From Nocardia vulneris (GTDB lineage: Bacteria > Actinomycetota > Actinomycetes > Mycobacteriales > Mycobacteriaceae), in contig NZ_BDCI01000001.1 in the NCBI RefSeq assembly GCF_001613425.1, positions 1-64,000 of the forward strand: DNA of 64,000 nucleotides. Direction: 5' to 3'. The translations under genes were made by a program, and so were the position numbers. Under the pieces are notes generated by a model. It ran no database searches, was not told where the DNA came from, and saw only the letters and a program-made list of their open reading frames with translations. This document shows positions 8,745 through 26,115 of this stretch, piece after piece (the first letter of the stretch is position 1; the number at the start of each line of letters is the position of its first letter).

Positions 8745-8959
8745 ATGACCGCCGGCTCGATTTCGGCAAGTGACGGTCGGAAACTCGACGATCAAATCAG
8801 CCTGCTCGATGCCACCGCGTACCTGGAATCGAAGGCGTGGTGGGGCGTTTCGCGCAGGCGAAGCGCAAATGGTCGATACGGATCCTGATCGACTGGGCGA
8901 CACCAACTGAGCGGTTGTCTCGCCCGGTCGATAGACGTGTGGTTACAAAACGAAGGTAA
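8745..8959 (+). pseudogene. Small ORF upstream of the PKS, apparently frameshifted near 8849
   Basis: An ATG at 8745 follows a strong GAGGGGGG ribosome site and opens a 47-codon frame (MTAGSISASDGRKLDD...) with 25 of its first 35 codons ending in G or C. That frame stops at 8888. At about 8849 the coding signal moves to the -1 frame: in that frame 15 of 17 codons end in G/C, against 6 of 12 if the first frame is continued. The second frame (FAQAKRKWSIRILIDW...) runs to TAA at 8957-8959, just 4 bases before the PKS ATG. Joining the frames at the T run 8848-8850 gives a protein of about 71 residues. A lost T, a sequencing error, programmed slippage or two overlapping ORFs are all possible. Confidence 0.4.
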
Positions 8960-8963
8960 TGCG

Positions 8964-17420
<8,457 letters not shown>

Positions 17421-17444
17421 GCAGCTGCTCGAACGGAGAATGCT

Positions 17445-19022
17445 ATGAAACCGATTGACCGATACGACGTCGTGATCTGTGGCGGCGGGCTGGCGGGGCT
17501 CACCCTGTCCAGGCAGCTCAAGCGGACCATGCCCGAACTCTCGGTGCTGGTGCTGGAGCGCACCGGCGGCGATATCCCCGACGGCGCGTACAAGGTGGGG
17601 GAGGCGACCGTCGAAGGCGGCGCGCACTACTTCACCGAACAGCTCGGCCTCACCGGCTATTTCAACAAGCACCACCTGCACAAGCTCGGACTGCGCCTGT
17701 TCTTCGGCGACCAGCACGGTCCCTTCGAGGCACGGCCGGAGATCGGCGCGCGCCGGTTCGCCCGGGTGCCGTCGTATCAGATCGACCGCGGCATCTTCGA
17801 GCGCGATCTGCGCCGTGGCGCAAAGGATCTCGGCATCGACCTGATCGAGCAGGCCAAGGTCGTCGACGTGGATCTGGCGCAGGGCGACGACGATCACGTC
17901 ATCACCTACGAGGTGGCCGGCGGGGCGGAGCGCTCGGTCCGGGCGCGCTTCGTCGCCGACGCCTCCGGGCGCGGCAAGCTGATCCAGCGCAAGCTGGGTC
18001 TCGGCGCGCCGAGCCCGCACAAGATCAACGCGGCCTGGTGGCGGTTGCGCGGCGAGTACGACGTGGAGGAGATGGCGGGGCCGACCAGCCCCACCTGGCG
18101 GCCGAAAACCCAAGAGCGCCGGTGGTTCTCGACCAACCACCTGATGGGCACCGGTTACTGGGTGTGGATGATCCCGCTCTCATCCGGGAACACCAGCATC
18201 GGCATCGTCACCGACGAGCGCTACCACCCGTTCCGCACGTACTCGACGGAAACCAAAGCGCGGCAGTGGATCGCCGAGCACGAGCCGACGCTGGCGAAAT
18301 TCACCGAACAGGCCGAGCTGCTCGACTTCCTGGTGCTGCGCAACGCGAGCTACAGCTCCACGCAAGCGTTTTCGCACAACCGGTGGGCCTGTGTCGGTGA
18401 GGCGGCGGTGTTCCTGGACGCGTTCTACAGCCCGGGCTCGGACTACATCGCCTACACCAACACGATCACGACCCGGCTCATCGAGCTCGACCGCAAGGGC
18501 AGGCTGACCGAGGACGTCGCGCAGTCCTACAACCGGTTGCTGCTCGAGGATCTGTGGCCGAACTACCTGCAGATGTACCACGACAACTACAGCATCTTCG
18601 GCCACGCACCCGCCATGTTCACCAAGGTGATGTGGGATACCTCGTTCTACTGGGCGCTGCCCTCGCAGATGCTGTTCCGCGGCTTGCTCACCAGCCCGGA
18701 CGCGGCGGCGGAGTTCCATCCGATCGCGTCGCGGTTCTTCGGCATCCAGTCGCGCATGCAGGCGAACCTGCGGGCCTTCGCGGCGCAGGCGCCGCAACCG
18801 GAGAAGTACCTGTTCGTCGAATACAGCAAGGTGCCGATCTGCGCGCAGCTGCATCTGGACCTGCTGACCGACAAGACCGCCACGCAGACCTTCGCGGATA
18901 TGCGACGCAATGTCGATCGCTTGGAGGCGTGGGCGGATTCGTTCGAACAGGAAATCGCCACCAGGATCGACCTGCCGCAGCGGGATCCGGCGGAGTCGGC
19001 GCTGCAGGCGACGGCGCAGTAG
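17445..19022 (+). CDS. FAD-dependent halogenase
   Basis: This is a 525-residue flavin halogenase of the tryptophan/phenol-halogenase superfamily. It has an N-terminal GGGLAG FAD site (residues 13-18), VGEAT (51-55), the candidate chloramine-forming lysine K80 (HKLGLRLFF) and the diagnostic W-x-W-x-I-P at 239-244 (WVWMIP). A reduced-flavin partner must come from elsewhere. It starts 24 bases after the PKS stop, so it likely acts on the PKS product, perhaps while ACP-bound. The C-terminal 150 residues are extended compared with minimal halogenases and resemble carrier-protein-dependent types such as CmlS or PltA. Chloride or bromide preference cannot be read. Confidence 0.88.
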   Translation: MKPIDRYDVVICGGGLAGLTLSRQLKRTMPELSVLVLERTGGDIPDGAYKVGEATVEGGAHYFTEQLGLTGYFNKHHLHKLGLRLFFGDQHGPFEARPEIGARRFARVPSYQIDRGIFERDLRRGAKDLGIDLIEQAKVVDVDLAQGDDDHVITYEVAGGAERSVRARFVADASGRGKLIQRKLGLGAPSPHKINAAWWRLRGEYDVEEMAGPTSPTWRPKTQERRWFSTNHLMGTGYWVWMIPLSSGNTSIGIVTDERYHPFRTYSTETKARQWIAEHEPTLAKFTEQAELLDFLVLRNASYSSTQAFSHNRWACVGEAAVFLDAFYSPGSDYIAYTNTITTRLIELDRKGRLTEDVAQSYNRLLLEDLWPNYLQMYHDNYSIFGHAPAMFTKVMWDTSFYWALPSQMLFRGLLTSPDAAAEFHPIASRFFGIQSRMQANLRAFAAQAPQPEKYLFVEYSKVPICAQLHLDLLTDKTATQTFADMRRNVDRLEAWADSFEQEIATRIDLPQRDPAESALQATAQ

Positions 19023-19039
19023 CGAGGAGAGTGGCGAAC

Positions 19040-19957
19040 TTGACCGAATTCGAAGGCCGGGTAGCGATCATCACCGGCGGCAGTCGCGGTATCGGCAAGG
19101 CCCTGGCCCTGGCGCTGGCGCGCCGGGGCACCGCGGTCGTCATCGCGGCGAAGACGATGGAAAGCGGTGGCAGACTACCCGGTAGCGTGCCGGACACCGT
19201 GCGCGAGATCGAGGCGCTCGGTGCGCGTGCGCTCGGCCTGCGCTGCGATGTGCGCGACGACGCGGATCTGCAGAACGTCGTCGAGCGGACGGTGGCCGAA
19301 TTCGGTCGAGTCGACTTTCTCGTGAACAACGCGGGCGCGATGTGGATCCAGGCGGTCGAGGCCACGCCGCAGAAGCGGTACGACCTCGTGATGAGCATCA
19401 ACTCCCGCGCGCCGTTCCTGCTGGCGAACTATTGCATTCCGCATATGCGCAAGGGCAATTGGGGACACATCATCAACCTGAGTCCGCCACTGGACCCCGA
19501 CGTGCTCGACCATGTCGGCGGGAAAGTCGCCTACATGGCGTCCAAGCTGAACGCGACGCTGCTCGCGTTCGGCTTGGCCCAGGAGCTGGCGGGCACGGGG
19601 ATCGCGTGCAATGCGATCTGGACGCGCACCCTCATCGGCACGCTGGCGACGCAGAACCTCGGCCTCGGCAGTCCCGCGGACTGGCGCACCGAGGACATCG
19701 TCGTGGACGCCATTCTGGCTGTGCTGGAACAGGATCCGGCGAAGTTCACCGGCAACGCGCTGGTGGACGACGAGATCCTGGCCCGGTTCAAGGGCATCGA
19801 CGATCTGTCGCGCTACCGGATGGTGCCCGACCACGAGCCGACGCCGATGACGTGGGAGCGCTGGGACCGGCTCGCCGACGAAGCGCGGCAGCAGTACTTC
19901 GCCGCCGTGCTCGCCGCCGATCCGGCCGCCGCGGCGAAACTGTCGGGAGGCGCGTAA
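19040..19957 (+). CDS. Short-chain dehydrogenase/reductase, HSDL2-like
   Basis: This 305-residue SDR has the TGGSRGIG cofactor motif near residues 12-19, NNAG, and the catalytic Y-x-x-x-K (YMASK). The C-terminal 60 residues are longer than in classical SDRs, like the hydroxysteroid dehydrogenase-like 2 branch that acts on acyl-CoA or lipid substrates. I chose TTG 19040 because GAGGAG lies 10 bases upstream; GTG 19031 is only one base from that site. It follows the halogenase by 17 bases. It may oxidise or reduce a hydroxyl or ketone on the polyketide chain. Confidence 0.82.
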   Translation: MTEFEGRVAIITGGSRGIGKALALALARRGTAVVIAAKTMESGGRLPGSVPDTVREIEALGARALGLRCDVRDDADLQNVVERTVAEFGRVDFLVNNAGAMWIQAVEATPQKRYDLVMSINSRAPFLLANYCIPHMRKGNWGHIINLSPPLDPDVLDHVGGKVAYMASKLNATLLAFGLAQELAGTGIACNAIWTRTLIGTLATQNLGLGSPADWRTEDIVVDAILAVLEQDPAKFTGNALVDDEILARFKGIDDLSRYRMVPDHEPTPMTWERWDRLADEARQQYFAAVLAADPAAAAKLSGGA

Positions 19958-19959
19958 CC

Positions 19960-21750
19960 GTGTCGTTGACCCAACGCATCCGGTCGTACGGGGTTCTCGC
20001 ACGGGGCATGCTCGAAGGTGCGGGCTCGAATCGAACGCTGGCGCTCGAGTTCGAGCGGCGAAGCGGGCGCGCCGAGCATGCGGCGCAACCCTTTCTGCTG
20101 TACGCCGACGAGCGGTTCGACTACGCGGAGGCCAATCGCCGGGTCAACCGGATCGCGCACGCGTATCGCGAAGAAGGCCTGAGCAAGGGTGACGTGCTCG
20201 CCCTGCTGATGGAGAATCGGCCGGAGTTCATCTGGCACTATCTGGCGGCGGGCAAGCTCGGGGTCGTCGTGGCGTTCATCAACACGCAGACCCGCGGCGA
20301 CGGGTTGGTGCACGCGCTTTCGGCGTGTGGCGCCAAGCAGTTGACCGTCGGTTCGGAATGTCTGCCCGCGTTTCTCGCCGTGCGCGACCGGGTGCCGGCC
20401 GAGCTGGTCGACCGCTGCCGGGTGGACAAGGACGAAAAGGCCTCGGCCGCAGGCGACGTCGCGGGGCTGGTGCGGTTCGTGCCGAGCGAGATCAGCACCG
20501 ATCCGCCCGAGACGGCGCTGCATTCGCTCGCCGACACCGGCGCCTACATCTTCACCAGTGGTACGACCGGCTTACCCAAGGCCGCGGTGATGAGCTATCA
20601 GCGGTTGACCTCGGTGGGCCGGGTCACCGGCGCGTTGGCGTGGCGCCTGGAGCCGGGAGACGTGATCTACAACTGTCTTCCGCTCTTCCACACCAACGCG
20701 TTGGTGATCGCGCTGTCGAGCGTGATCGCGCACGGCTGCACACTCGCACTGGGGCGCAAGTTCTCCGCGAGTGCGTTCTGGCACGACATGCATCGCTTCG
20801 AGGCGACCGGGTTCAACTACATCGGTGAGATGTGCCGCTACCTGATCAACACCGCCCCGACGGAATACGATGTCGGCCACCGGGTTCGGGTGATCGTCGG
20901 GCAGGGGCTGCAAGCCGACGTATGGGCGACGCTGCAGGCGCGGTTCGAGATACCCCGGATCGTCGAACTGTACGCCTCGACCGAGGGCAATATCGCGACG
21001 CTCAATCTGTCCGGAGCGGTCGGCTCCGTCGGCAAGCTCCGCCTCGGCGGCAGGCTGGCGAAGTGGGATTTCGATCGCGACGATTTCGCCCGCGACGGCG
21101 CGCGTTTGGTCGATTGCCGGCCCGGTGAGGTCGGCGTGCTGCTCGGGCCGATTCGCAAGCGCACCCCGTTCGGCGGCTACCGCGACGAACACGCCACGCG
21201 CGCAAAGGTCGTCACCGATGCCTTCCGTGATGGCGACGCGCTGTTCAACACCGGCGACATGTTCCGGATCGACGCCGAGAAGAATCTGTTCTTCGTCGAC
21301 CGGCTCGGCGACACCTTCCGCTACAAGGGCGAGAACGTGTCGACCACCGAGGTGCAGGAACAACTGGTGCGCTGGCCCGGCATCGCCGCAGCCAACGTCT
21401 ACGGCGTGCAGGTGCCCGGACGCGAGGGCCGGGCCGGCATGGCGGCCATCGTGCTGGCCCGTGGCTCCCGCTTCGACGGTGTCGAACTCGCGTCGTACCT
21501 CGACGCGGTGCTGCCCCCTTACGCCCGGCCGATTTTCATTCGTGTGTGCCCGTCGCTGGAAACCACCGCGACGCTGAAGCTGGCCAAACTCGCACTACAA
21601 CGGGAAGGTTTCACGCCACGGGACGGGGAGCCCATCTATATCCGCGATGCGGGGGACGCCGCCTACCAGGAGCTGACACCGCAACGCTACGCGGCGATCA
21701 TGCGCGACGAGCGGGCGTCGGTGACCTTGGAAAGAACTGAGGGCCAATGA
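19960..21750 (+). CDS. Very-long-chain acyl-CoA synthetase (FATP/FadD6-like)
   Basis: This 596-residue adenylate-forming ligase carries the AMP-binding P-loop YIFTSGTTGLPKAA and the later GDMFRID and FYFRYKGEN-type segments (here DTFRYKGENVS). The overall pattern matches long-chain fatty acid transport protein-like ligases rather than NRPS A-domains. GTG 19960 follows GGGAGG by 9 bases and starts 2 bases after the SDR stop. It probably activates the released polyketide acid, or an exogenous acid, to the CoA form. A rare TTA codon lies at 20572-20574 inside the P-loop, a possible bldA-type control point. Confidence 0.87.
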   Translation: MSLTQRIRSYGVLARGMLEGAGSNRTLALEFERRSGRAEHAAQPFLLYADERFDYAEANRRVNRIAHAYREEGLSKGDVLALLMENRPEFIWHYLAAGKLGVVVAFINTQTRGDGLVHALSACGAKQLTVGSECLPAFLAVRDRVPAELVDRCRVDKDEKASAAGDVAGLVRFVPSEISTDPPETALHSLADTGAYIFTSGTTGLPKAAVMSYQRLTSVGRVTGALAWRLEPGDVIYNCLPLFHTNALVIALSSVIAHGCTLALGRKFSASAFWHDMHRFEATGFNYIGEMCRYLINTAPTEYDVGHRVRVIVGQGLQADVWATLQARFEIPRIVELYASTEGNIATLNLSGAVGSVGKLRLGGRLAKWDFDRDDFARDGARLVDCRPGEVGVLLGPIRKRTPFGGYRDEHATRAKVVTDAFRDGDALFNTGDMFRIDAEKNLFFVDRLGDTFRYKGENVSTTEVQEQLVRWPGIAAANVYGVQVPGREGRAGMAAIVLARGSRFDGVELASYLDAVLPPYARPIFIRVCPSLETTATLKLAKLALQREGFTPRDGEPIYIRDAGDAAYQELTPQRYAAIMRDERASVTLERTEGQ

Positions 21751-22547
21751 CACTCGAAGAAACCTACGATCGGGCCGACGCCCCGCTGGCCATCGCGCGT
21801 TCTGGTATCGGCCCGCCGGTCGTGCTGGTGCACGGCGGGATGCCCGCGCCGATGACCTGGGCCGCCCAGCAGGAGCTCGCGCAGCGCTGGTCGCTGATCG
21901 TGCCGAGCCGGCGCGGATTTCCGCCGAGCCCGGCCGCGCAATGGCAGGACTTCCGCGCCGACGCAGACGATTTGGTGGACCTCATCACGGAAGTGCCTGG
22001 GGGAGTGCACCTCATCGGGTTTTCGTACGGCGGTATCGGCGCGCTGCTGGTGGCCGAGCGGTTGCCGCACCTGGTGCGGTCGCTGACCGTGATCGAGGCG
22101 CCGCTGTGGAACGCCGCGGCCGAGGACGAGTACGTCCGCGAGCTGGCCGACCTGTCCGATCAATACGCGCAGAACCCGGACGACGCGGAGGCCGAGAGAA
22201 AGTTCTTCGCGGTGGCCGGTGTGGATCCCGCGATGCTCGCCGATGTGGGCGACGAGGTCCGGCACGCGCTGGAATTCGGACGCAAACTGCGTTCACCGCG
22301 GGAGGCCGAGCCCCGGTTCGAAACGATCGCCGAGGCGGGCGTGCCGGTGCTGGTGTGCTCCGGCAAGCACAACCCCGCACTCGAACGGGTCTGCGATGCG
22401 CTCGCCGACCACCTCGACGCGCAACGGGTCCAGCTGCCCGGTGCGGGTCATGCCGTCCAACATGCCCCCGGATTCAACACGATGCTGGAAACATTTCTGA
22501 CAGCCGCGGAACAGAGCCGCGGCAACGGACGAGGAGGCACCAAATGA
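21747..22547 (+). CDS. Alpha/beta-hydrolase
   Basis: This 266-residue alpha/beta-hydrolase has an oxyanion HGG segment, the nucleophile elbow GFSYGG (about residues 92-97) and the terminal catalytic His in GAGHAVQH. The start overlaps the ligase stop by 4 bases (ATGA), so it is translationally coupled. In this setting it may hydrolyse an acyl-CoA, an ester or lactone, or edit products of the PKS. It shows no thioesterase-specific signature; an ordinary esterase is equally possible. Confidence 0.8.
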   Translation: MTLEETYDRADAPLAIARSGIGPPVVLVHGGMPAPMTWAAQQELAQRWSLIVPSRRGFPPSPAAQWQDFRADADDLVDLITEVPGGVHLIGFSYGGIGALLVAERLPHLVRSLTVIEAPLWNAAAEDEYVRELADLSDQYAQNPDDAEAERKFFAVAGVDPAMLADVGDEVRHALEFGRKLRSPREAEPRFETIAEAGVPVLVCSGKHNPALERVCDALADHLDAQRVQLPGAGHAVQHAPGFNTMLETFLTAAEQSRGNGRGGTK

Positions 22548-23020
22548 GTGATGACGCAACGATTCACGGCCATGAGAAGGTGCTCGAGTACACGGTCGAG
22601 CTCTTTCGCAGCTTCACCCCGCCCGGCGTTACCCTCCAGCTGCCGCCGCCCTCGGCGAAGGAAATGGACATGCAGTTCGAGGAGTACGTGCCGGGCACCT
22701 CGTTGACCGCGACGGTGGCGGCGCCGCCGAGCTATGCGAACGCCGTCGGCATCGTGCAGGGCGGGTTCCTTTCCGCCATGTTCGACAACCTCATCGGACC
22801 GCTCAGTTACCTGACCGCGCGCGGCCCGACGACGACCCTGGAACTGACGACGCACTTCATGCGCCAGACGTTTCCCGGGCAGCGGCTGCGGTTGACCGCC
22901 GTGGTGCGCAAGGCGGGGCGCACGGCGATCTACCTTGCCGCGGAAGCACATAGCGAGGACGGGAAGCTGGTGGCGACAGCGGTGTCCACGGTTCAAGTTC
23001 TGTCGATGCCGACTCCGTAG
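22544..23020 (+). CDS. PaaI-type hotdog-fold thioesterase
   Basis: This 158-residue hotdog protein has the PaaI-family core: ANAVGIVQGGFLSAMFDN, then ELTTHFMRQ and later VVRKAGRTAIYLAAEA. Such enzymes hydrolyse small acyl- or aryl-CoA/ACP thioesters. The ATG overlaps the hydrolase stop (ATGA), with GAGGAGG upstream. With the fused TE, the alpha/beta-hydrolase and the CoA ligase, the operon has three possible chain-releasing or editing activities. The substrate is not predictable. Confidence 0.82.
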   Translation: MSDDATIHGHEKVLEYTVELFRSFTPPGVTLQLPPPSAKEMDMQFEEYVPGTSLTATVAAPPSYANAVGIVQGGFLSAMFDNLIGPLSYLTARGPTTTLELTTHFMRQTFPGQRLRLTAVVRKAGRTAIYLAAEAHSEDGKLVATAVSTVQVLSMPTP

Positions 23021-23076
23021 TCGACGGTCCACCTTCGCCACGGCGAAGGTGGACATCTTTCTCAGCGAGGTTTGCG

Positions 23077-24492
23077 ATGCCCTCATTGCTCGAAGTCACA
23101 ACACATTTCTTTTTGCAGCTCGCGATCATTCTCGTGACCTGCCGCCTGCTCTGGCCGCTGTTCCAGCGGCTCGGTCAGGTCCAGGTGGTGGCGATCATGG
23201 CCGCCGGCTTCGTTTTGGGGCCATCGGTTTTCGGTCTGATCTGGCCGACGGGGCAGGAGTGGCTGTTCCCCACGACGCTGGACGTGGGCGGCTCGTCGAT
23301 CACGCACCCGAATCTCACGGCCATCTACGTCGTCGGCCAGCTCGGGCTGGTGCTGTACATGTTCTTGGTCGGCGCCTCGTTCAAGCTCGACATCCTCCGG
23401 TCGCATCTGGGCAAGGCCGGCGCCACCTCGCTGGCCGGTATCTCGGTGCCCCTGGTGCTGGGCGGACTGGTCGGTGTCTGGATGGTGAGCCAGGGCGACT
23501 ACTTCACCGAGAAGGTCGGCACCTGGCAGGGCGGGTTGTTCGTGGCTTCGGCGGTGGCCATCACGGCATTTCCGATGCTGGCCTGGATCATCTACGCGTC
23601 CGGTCTGCTGAACACCCGGCTCGGCACCATGTCGCTGTCGTGTGCCGCGGTGGACGACGCCTGCGCCTGGGTACTGCTGGCGACGGTGGTCGCGACGACG
23701 AAAGACAGCATGTCCGGCGCGGTGCTCGCGGTCGGCGGTGGTCTGGGCTATCTGGCGTTCATGGTCGTCGTGGCGCGTCCCGCGTTGAAACGGCTCGAAG
23801 GGTGGACCCCGAGCAGCGGGGACACCGAACGCAGCGGTGGTATTCCCATCGTGCCGCTCACGGTCGTGCTGCTGGTCGTGCTGCTGGCGAGCTGGTTCAC
23901 CGACTACGTCGGCATCTACTCGGTGTTCGGCGCGTTCGTCGCGGGCACGGTGATGCCGCGCGGCAAGCTGCTCGACGTCATCCGGGACCGGTTCGAACCG
24001 CTGGTGGCGTATCTGCTGCTGCCCGCGTTCTTCATCTACTCGGGTCTCAACACCAAGCTCAGCCTGATCTTCGAGCCGAAGGTGCTGCTGGTCGCGGTCA
24101 TCGTGATGATCGTGTCGTTCGCCAGCAAGTTCGGCGCGATCGGCCTGGTGGCCCGGTGGCAGGGGATGAGCTGGCGGGAGGCGGGCGCGATGGGGGCGCT
24201 CGCCAACGCCCGCGGCCTGATGGAGCTGATCCTGCTGAACATCGGTCTCACCGCGGGCCTGATCTCGGGGCAGCTCTACACCATCCTGGCGCTGATGACG
24301 ATCGTCACGACCTTCGTCGCCACCCCGGTGATGCGGATGTTCGAACGCAGTGGATGGAAGCACGGCGTCGTGTTCGGTCCGTCGGGTGAGGAGAGCCGCG
24401 AGTCACACCAGACGCGAATACCGGAACCGGCCCGAATACCCGAGCAGGCGATGCGGCACCAGCGGGTCGACGCGGCCGACGGCCCGCCATGA
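23077..24492 (+). CDS. CPA2-family cation/proton antiporter
   Basis: This 471-residue membrane protein has about 12-13 transmembrane helices and a short charged tail. The helix pattern (VVAIMAAGFVLGPSVFG, AVDDACAWVLLA, ANARGLMELILLNIGL) is typical of CPA2 Na+/H+ or K+/H+ exchangers. The AVDDACAW segment carries the paired acidic residues of the ion site. There is no TrkA domain. Placement in the PKS operon suggests ion or pH balancing, self-protection, or export of a charged ionophore-like product. The 56-base gap upstream contains an inverted repeat (CACCTTCGCC...GGCGAAGGTG) that may act as an internal attenuator. Confidence 0.85.
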   Translation: MPSLLEVTTHFFLQLAIILVTCRLLWPLFQRLGQVQVVAIMAAGFVLGPSVFGLIWPTGQEWLFPTTLDVGGSSITHPNLTAIYVVGQLGLVLYMFLVGASFKLDILRSHLGKAGATSLAGISVPLVLGGLVGVWMVSQGDYFTEKVGTWQGGLFVASAVAITAFPMLAWIIYASGLLNTRLGTMSLSCAAVDDACAWVLLATVVATTKDSMSGAVLAVGGGLGYLAFMVVVARPALKRLEGWTPSSGDTERSGGIPIVPLTVVLLVVLLASWFTDYVGIYSVFGAFVAGTVMPRGKLLDVIRDRFEPLVAYLLLPAFFIYSGLNTKLSLIFEPKVLLVAVIVMIVSFASKFGAIGLVARWQGMSWREAGAMGALANARGLMELILLNIGLTAGLISGQLYTILALMTIVTTFVATPVMRMFERSGWKHGVVFGPSGEESRESHQTRIPEPARIPEQAMRHQRVDAADGPP

Positions 24493-25211
24493 CCGTCGGA
24501 TTCGGATCGGATCAGGAGAGCCAGGTGCGCACCGGTCGCCGCCGCCCGGTCGAATGGTGCAGTTCCACTGTCGTGCCGCGGCGCAGTCTGCTCGTCGCGT
24601 CCGATTTCCCGTTCGCCCGAACGGATTTCGAGAACGCGGTGGCCGTGCACGACGGCTTCGCCCTGGCGGGCACGTGCTCCTGGCGTGAGGTGGTGGATCG
24701 GTCCGCGCGGTTGCGTCCCGACGTGATCGTGCTGGACGCCTCGGTGGCCCGGCTCGGCGGGTTGGCCGCGACCGTGGCACGGCTGCGGGATTCGGACCAC
24801 CCGCCGATGATCACGCTGCTGGTGGAACACGGTGCCGCCAAGGCGGATATCGAACAGGTCGACGCGGTGGTGGCCAAGGACCGCGGCGTGCTGGCGGTAC
24901 TGGAGGTGCTCGAGGTGCTGATCTCGGGCGCGGTGCTGGCGATGGCGCCGCAGCCGAGCCGGATGCACAGCGGGTTGGCGATGGATTACAAGGCGCGCCA
25001 ACGCCTTTCCACGCTGACCAAGCGGGAGCGGGAGATTCTGCGGCTGGTCGTGGACGGGCTGTCCAACCGAGAGGTCGGCTCTCGGTTGTTCATCAGCCCG
25101 GACACGGTGAAGGAGTACGTCAGTCGTATTCTCGCGAAGCTCGAGGTGACCAGCCGGATCGAGGCCGCGGTGGCCGCGGTCCGCGCGGAGTACGACAGTG
25201 GCGATTGGTAG
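24489..25211 (+). CDS. LuxR/NarL-family regulator with receiver-like N-terminus
   Basis: This is a 240-residue regulator. The C-terminal GerE-type helix-turn-helix (LTKREREILRLVVDGLSNREVG...) occupies about residues 175-230. The N-terminal half resembles a response-regulator receiver (DVIVLDAS with a candidate phospho-Asp, later VVAKD with a Lys), but the first acidic pair is not evident, so it may be an atypical, kinase-independent receiver. ATG overlaps the antiporter stop by 4 bases. It is the last gene of the operon and a likely cluster-specific activator. Confidence 0.83.
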   Translation: MTVGFGSDQESQVRTGRRRPVEWCSSTVVPRRSLLVASDFPFARTDFENAVAVHDGFALAGTCSWREVVDRSARLRPDVIVLDASVARLGGLAATVARLRDSDHPPMITLLVEHGAAKADIEQVDAVVAKDRGVLAVLEVLEVLISGAVLAMAPQPSRMHSGLAMDYKARQRLSTLTKREREILRLVVDGLSNREVGSRLFISPDTVKEYVSRILAKLEVTSRIEAAVAAVRAEYDSGDW

Positions 25212-25227
25212 CCGGTGGCTGTGTGCC

Positions 25228-26103
25228 CTACTGCGGCGCCGCGGCGACCGAGCGAATGGCGTCGGTCACCGTCGCCAACGCCATGAGGCGCACCAGATCG
25301 ACGTCGGCATCCACGGAACCCGTTGCGGCGGCGATGAATCCGTCGCCGTCGAAGCGACCGTGCGGCGGCGTGAGGGCGCGCGAGAGGCCGTCGTGCGCGC
25401 CCTGCGCGACGATATGGCAGCCGACCTTGTCCAGCTTGGCATTGGTGATCACGGTGCCGATGGTGGTGTGCATCCGCGCCGCGGACGCGGCGGAGATGAC
25501 CAGATCCAATTGCGTGACCGAGTCCAACGCGATCTCCGAGGCGCCGTCGTCGATGTCGCCGAACGCGTTGACCACACAGAGCGCGCCGACCACGAGATCG
25601 TTCCAGCGCCGTTCGACGTAGGCGAGTCCGCCCGCCCGGCGGGCGCCGGGCCCGCGCCAGTGCCCGGTGTAGGCGCCGGTGCCCGCCCCCACACGCCCGG
25701 CGAGCACCTGCTCGCCGGTGGTCGCGTGCGCCGCGGCGTACCCGCGCTCGGCGGTCGGACGCGCCTTGGGATCGCCTGCGCTCAAATCGAACAGGGCGAG
25801 GGCGGGCACGATCGGCACCTTGCCGCCGGGCGTCGGCACGCCGCGATCGTGCTCCTCGAGATAGCGCATGACGCCATCCGCGGCGGCGAGGCCGAACGCG
25901 GAGCCGCCGGTCAGCACCACCGCGTCGATGAACGGCACGGTCTTGTCCGGCGCCAGCACGTCCAACTCGCGGCTGGCCGGCGCACCGCCGCGCACCTCAC
26001 AGGAGGCGACGGTGCCCTCCGGCAGGATCAGCACCGTACATCCGGTTTCCCCGTGCGGATCGGACCAGTGCCCGACCCGCACGCCGGGAATGTTTATCGT
26101 CAT
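25228..26103 (-). CDS. P1-family (DmpA/NylC-type) self-processing aminopeptidase
   Basis: This 291-residue protein belongs to the DmpA/BapA/NylC peptidase family, which self-cleaves so that a new N-terminal Ser/Thr becomes the nucleophile. Aligning with NylC-type members, the processing site is H212|T213 (MHTTIGTVITNAKLDK) with downstream GAHDGLSRAL and DGDGFIAAATG. The residue before the Thr is His instead of the usual Asn. Family members cleave beta-peptides or omega-amino-acid oligomers. ATG 26103 follows GAGGTGG. It ends only 16 bases from the convergent LuxR gene, and lies with a second amidase-like gene and panC. Confidence 0.78.
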   Translation of the reverse strand: MTINIPGVRVGHWSDPHGETGCTVLILPEGTVASCEVRGGAPASRELDVLAPDKTVPFIDAVVLTGGSAFGLAAADGVMRYLEEHDRGVPTPGGKVPIVPALALFDLSAGDPKARPTAERGYAAAHATTGEQVLAGRVGAGTGAYTGHWRGPGARRAGGLAYVERRWNDLVVGALCVVNAFGDIDDGASEIALDSVTQLDLVISAASAARMHTTIGTVITNAKLDKVGCHIVAQGAHDGLSRALTPPHGRFDGDGFIAAATGSVDADVDLVRLMALATVTDAIRSVAAAPQ

Positions 26104-26115
26104 ACCCACCTCAGC

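Noticed and set aside
8343..8906. Minus-strand ORF of 187 codons opposite the PKS leader
   Set aside because: No ribosome site or recognisable domain, and it would run through the rightward promoter and hairpins; it is best explained as antisense.
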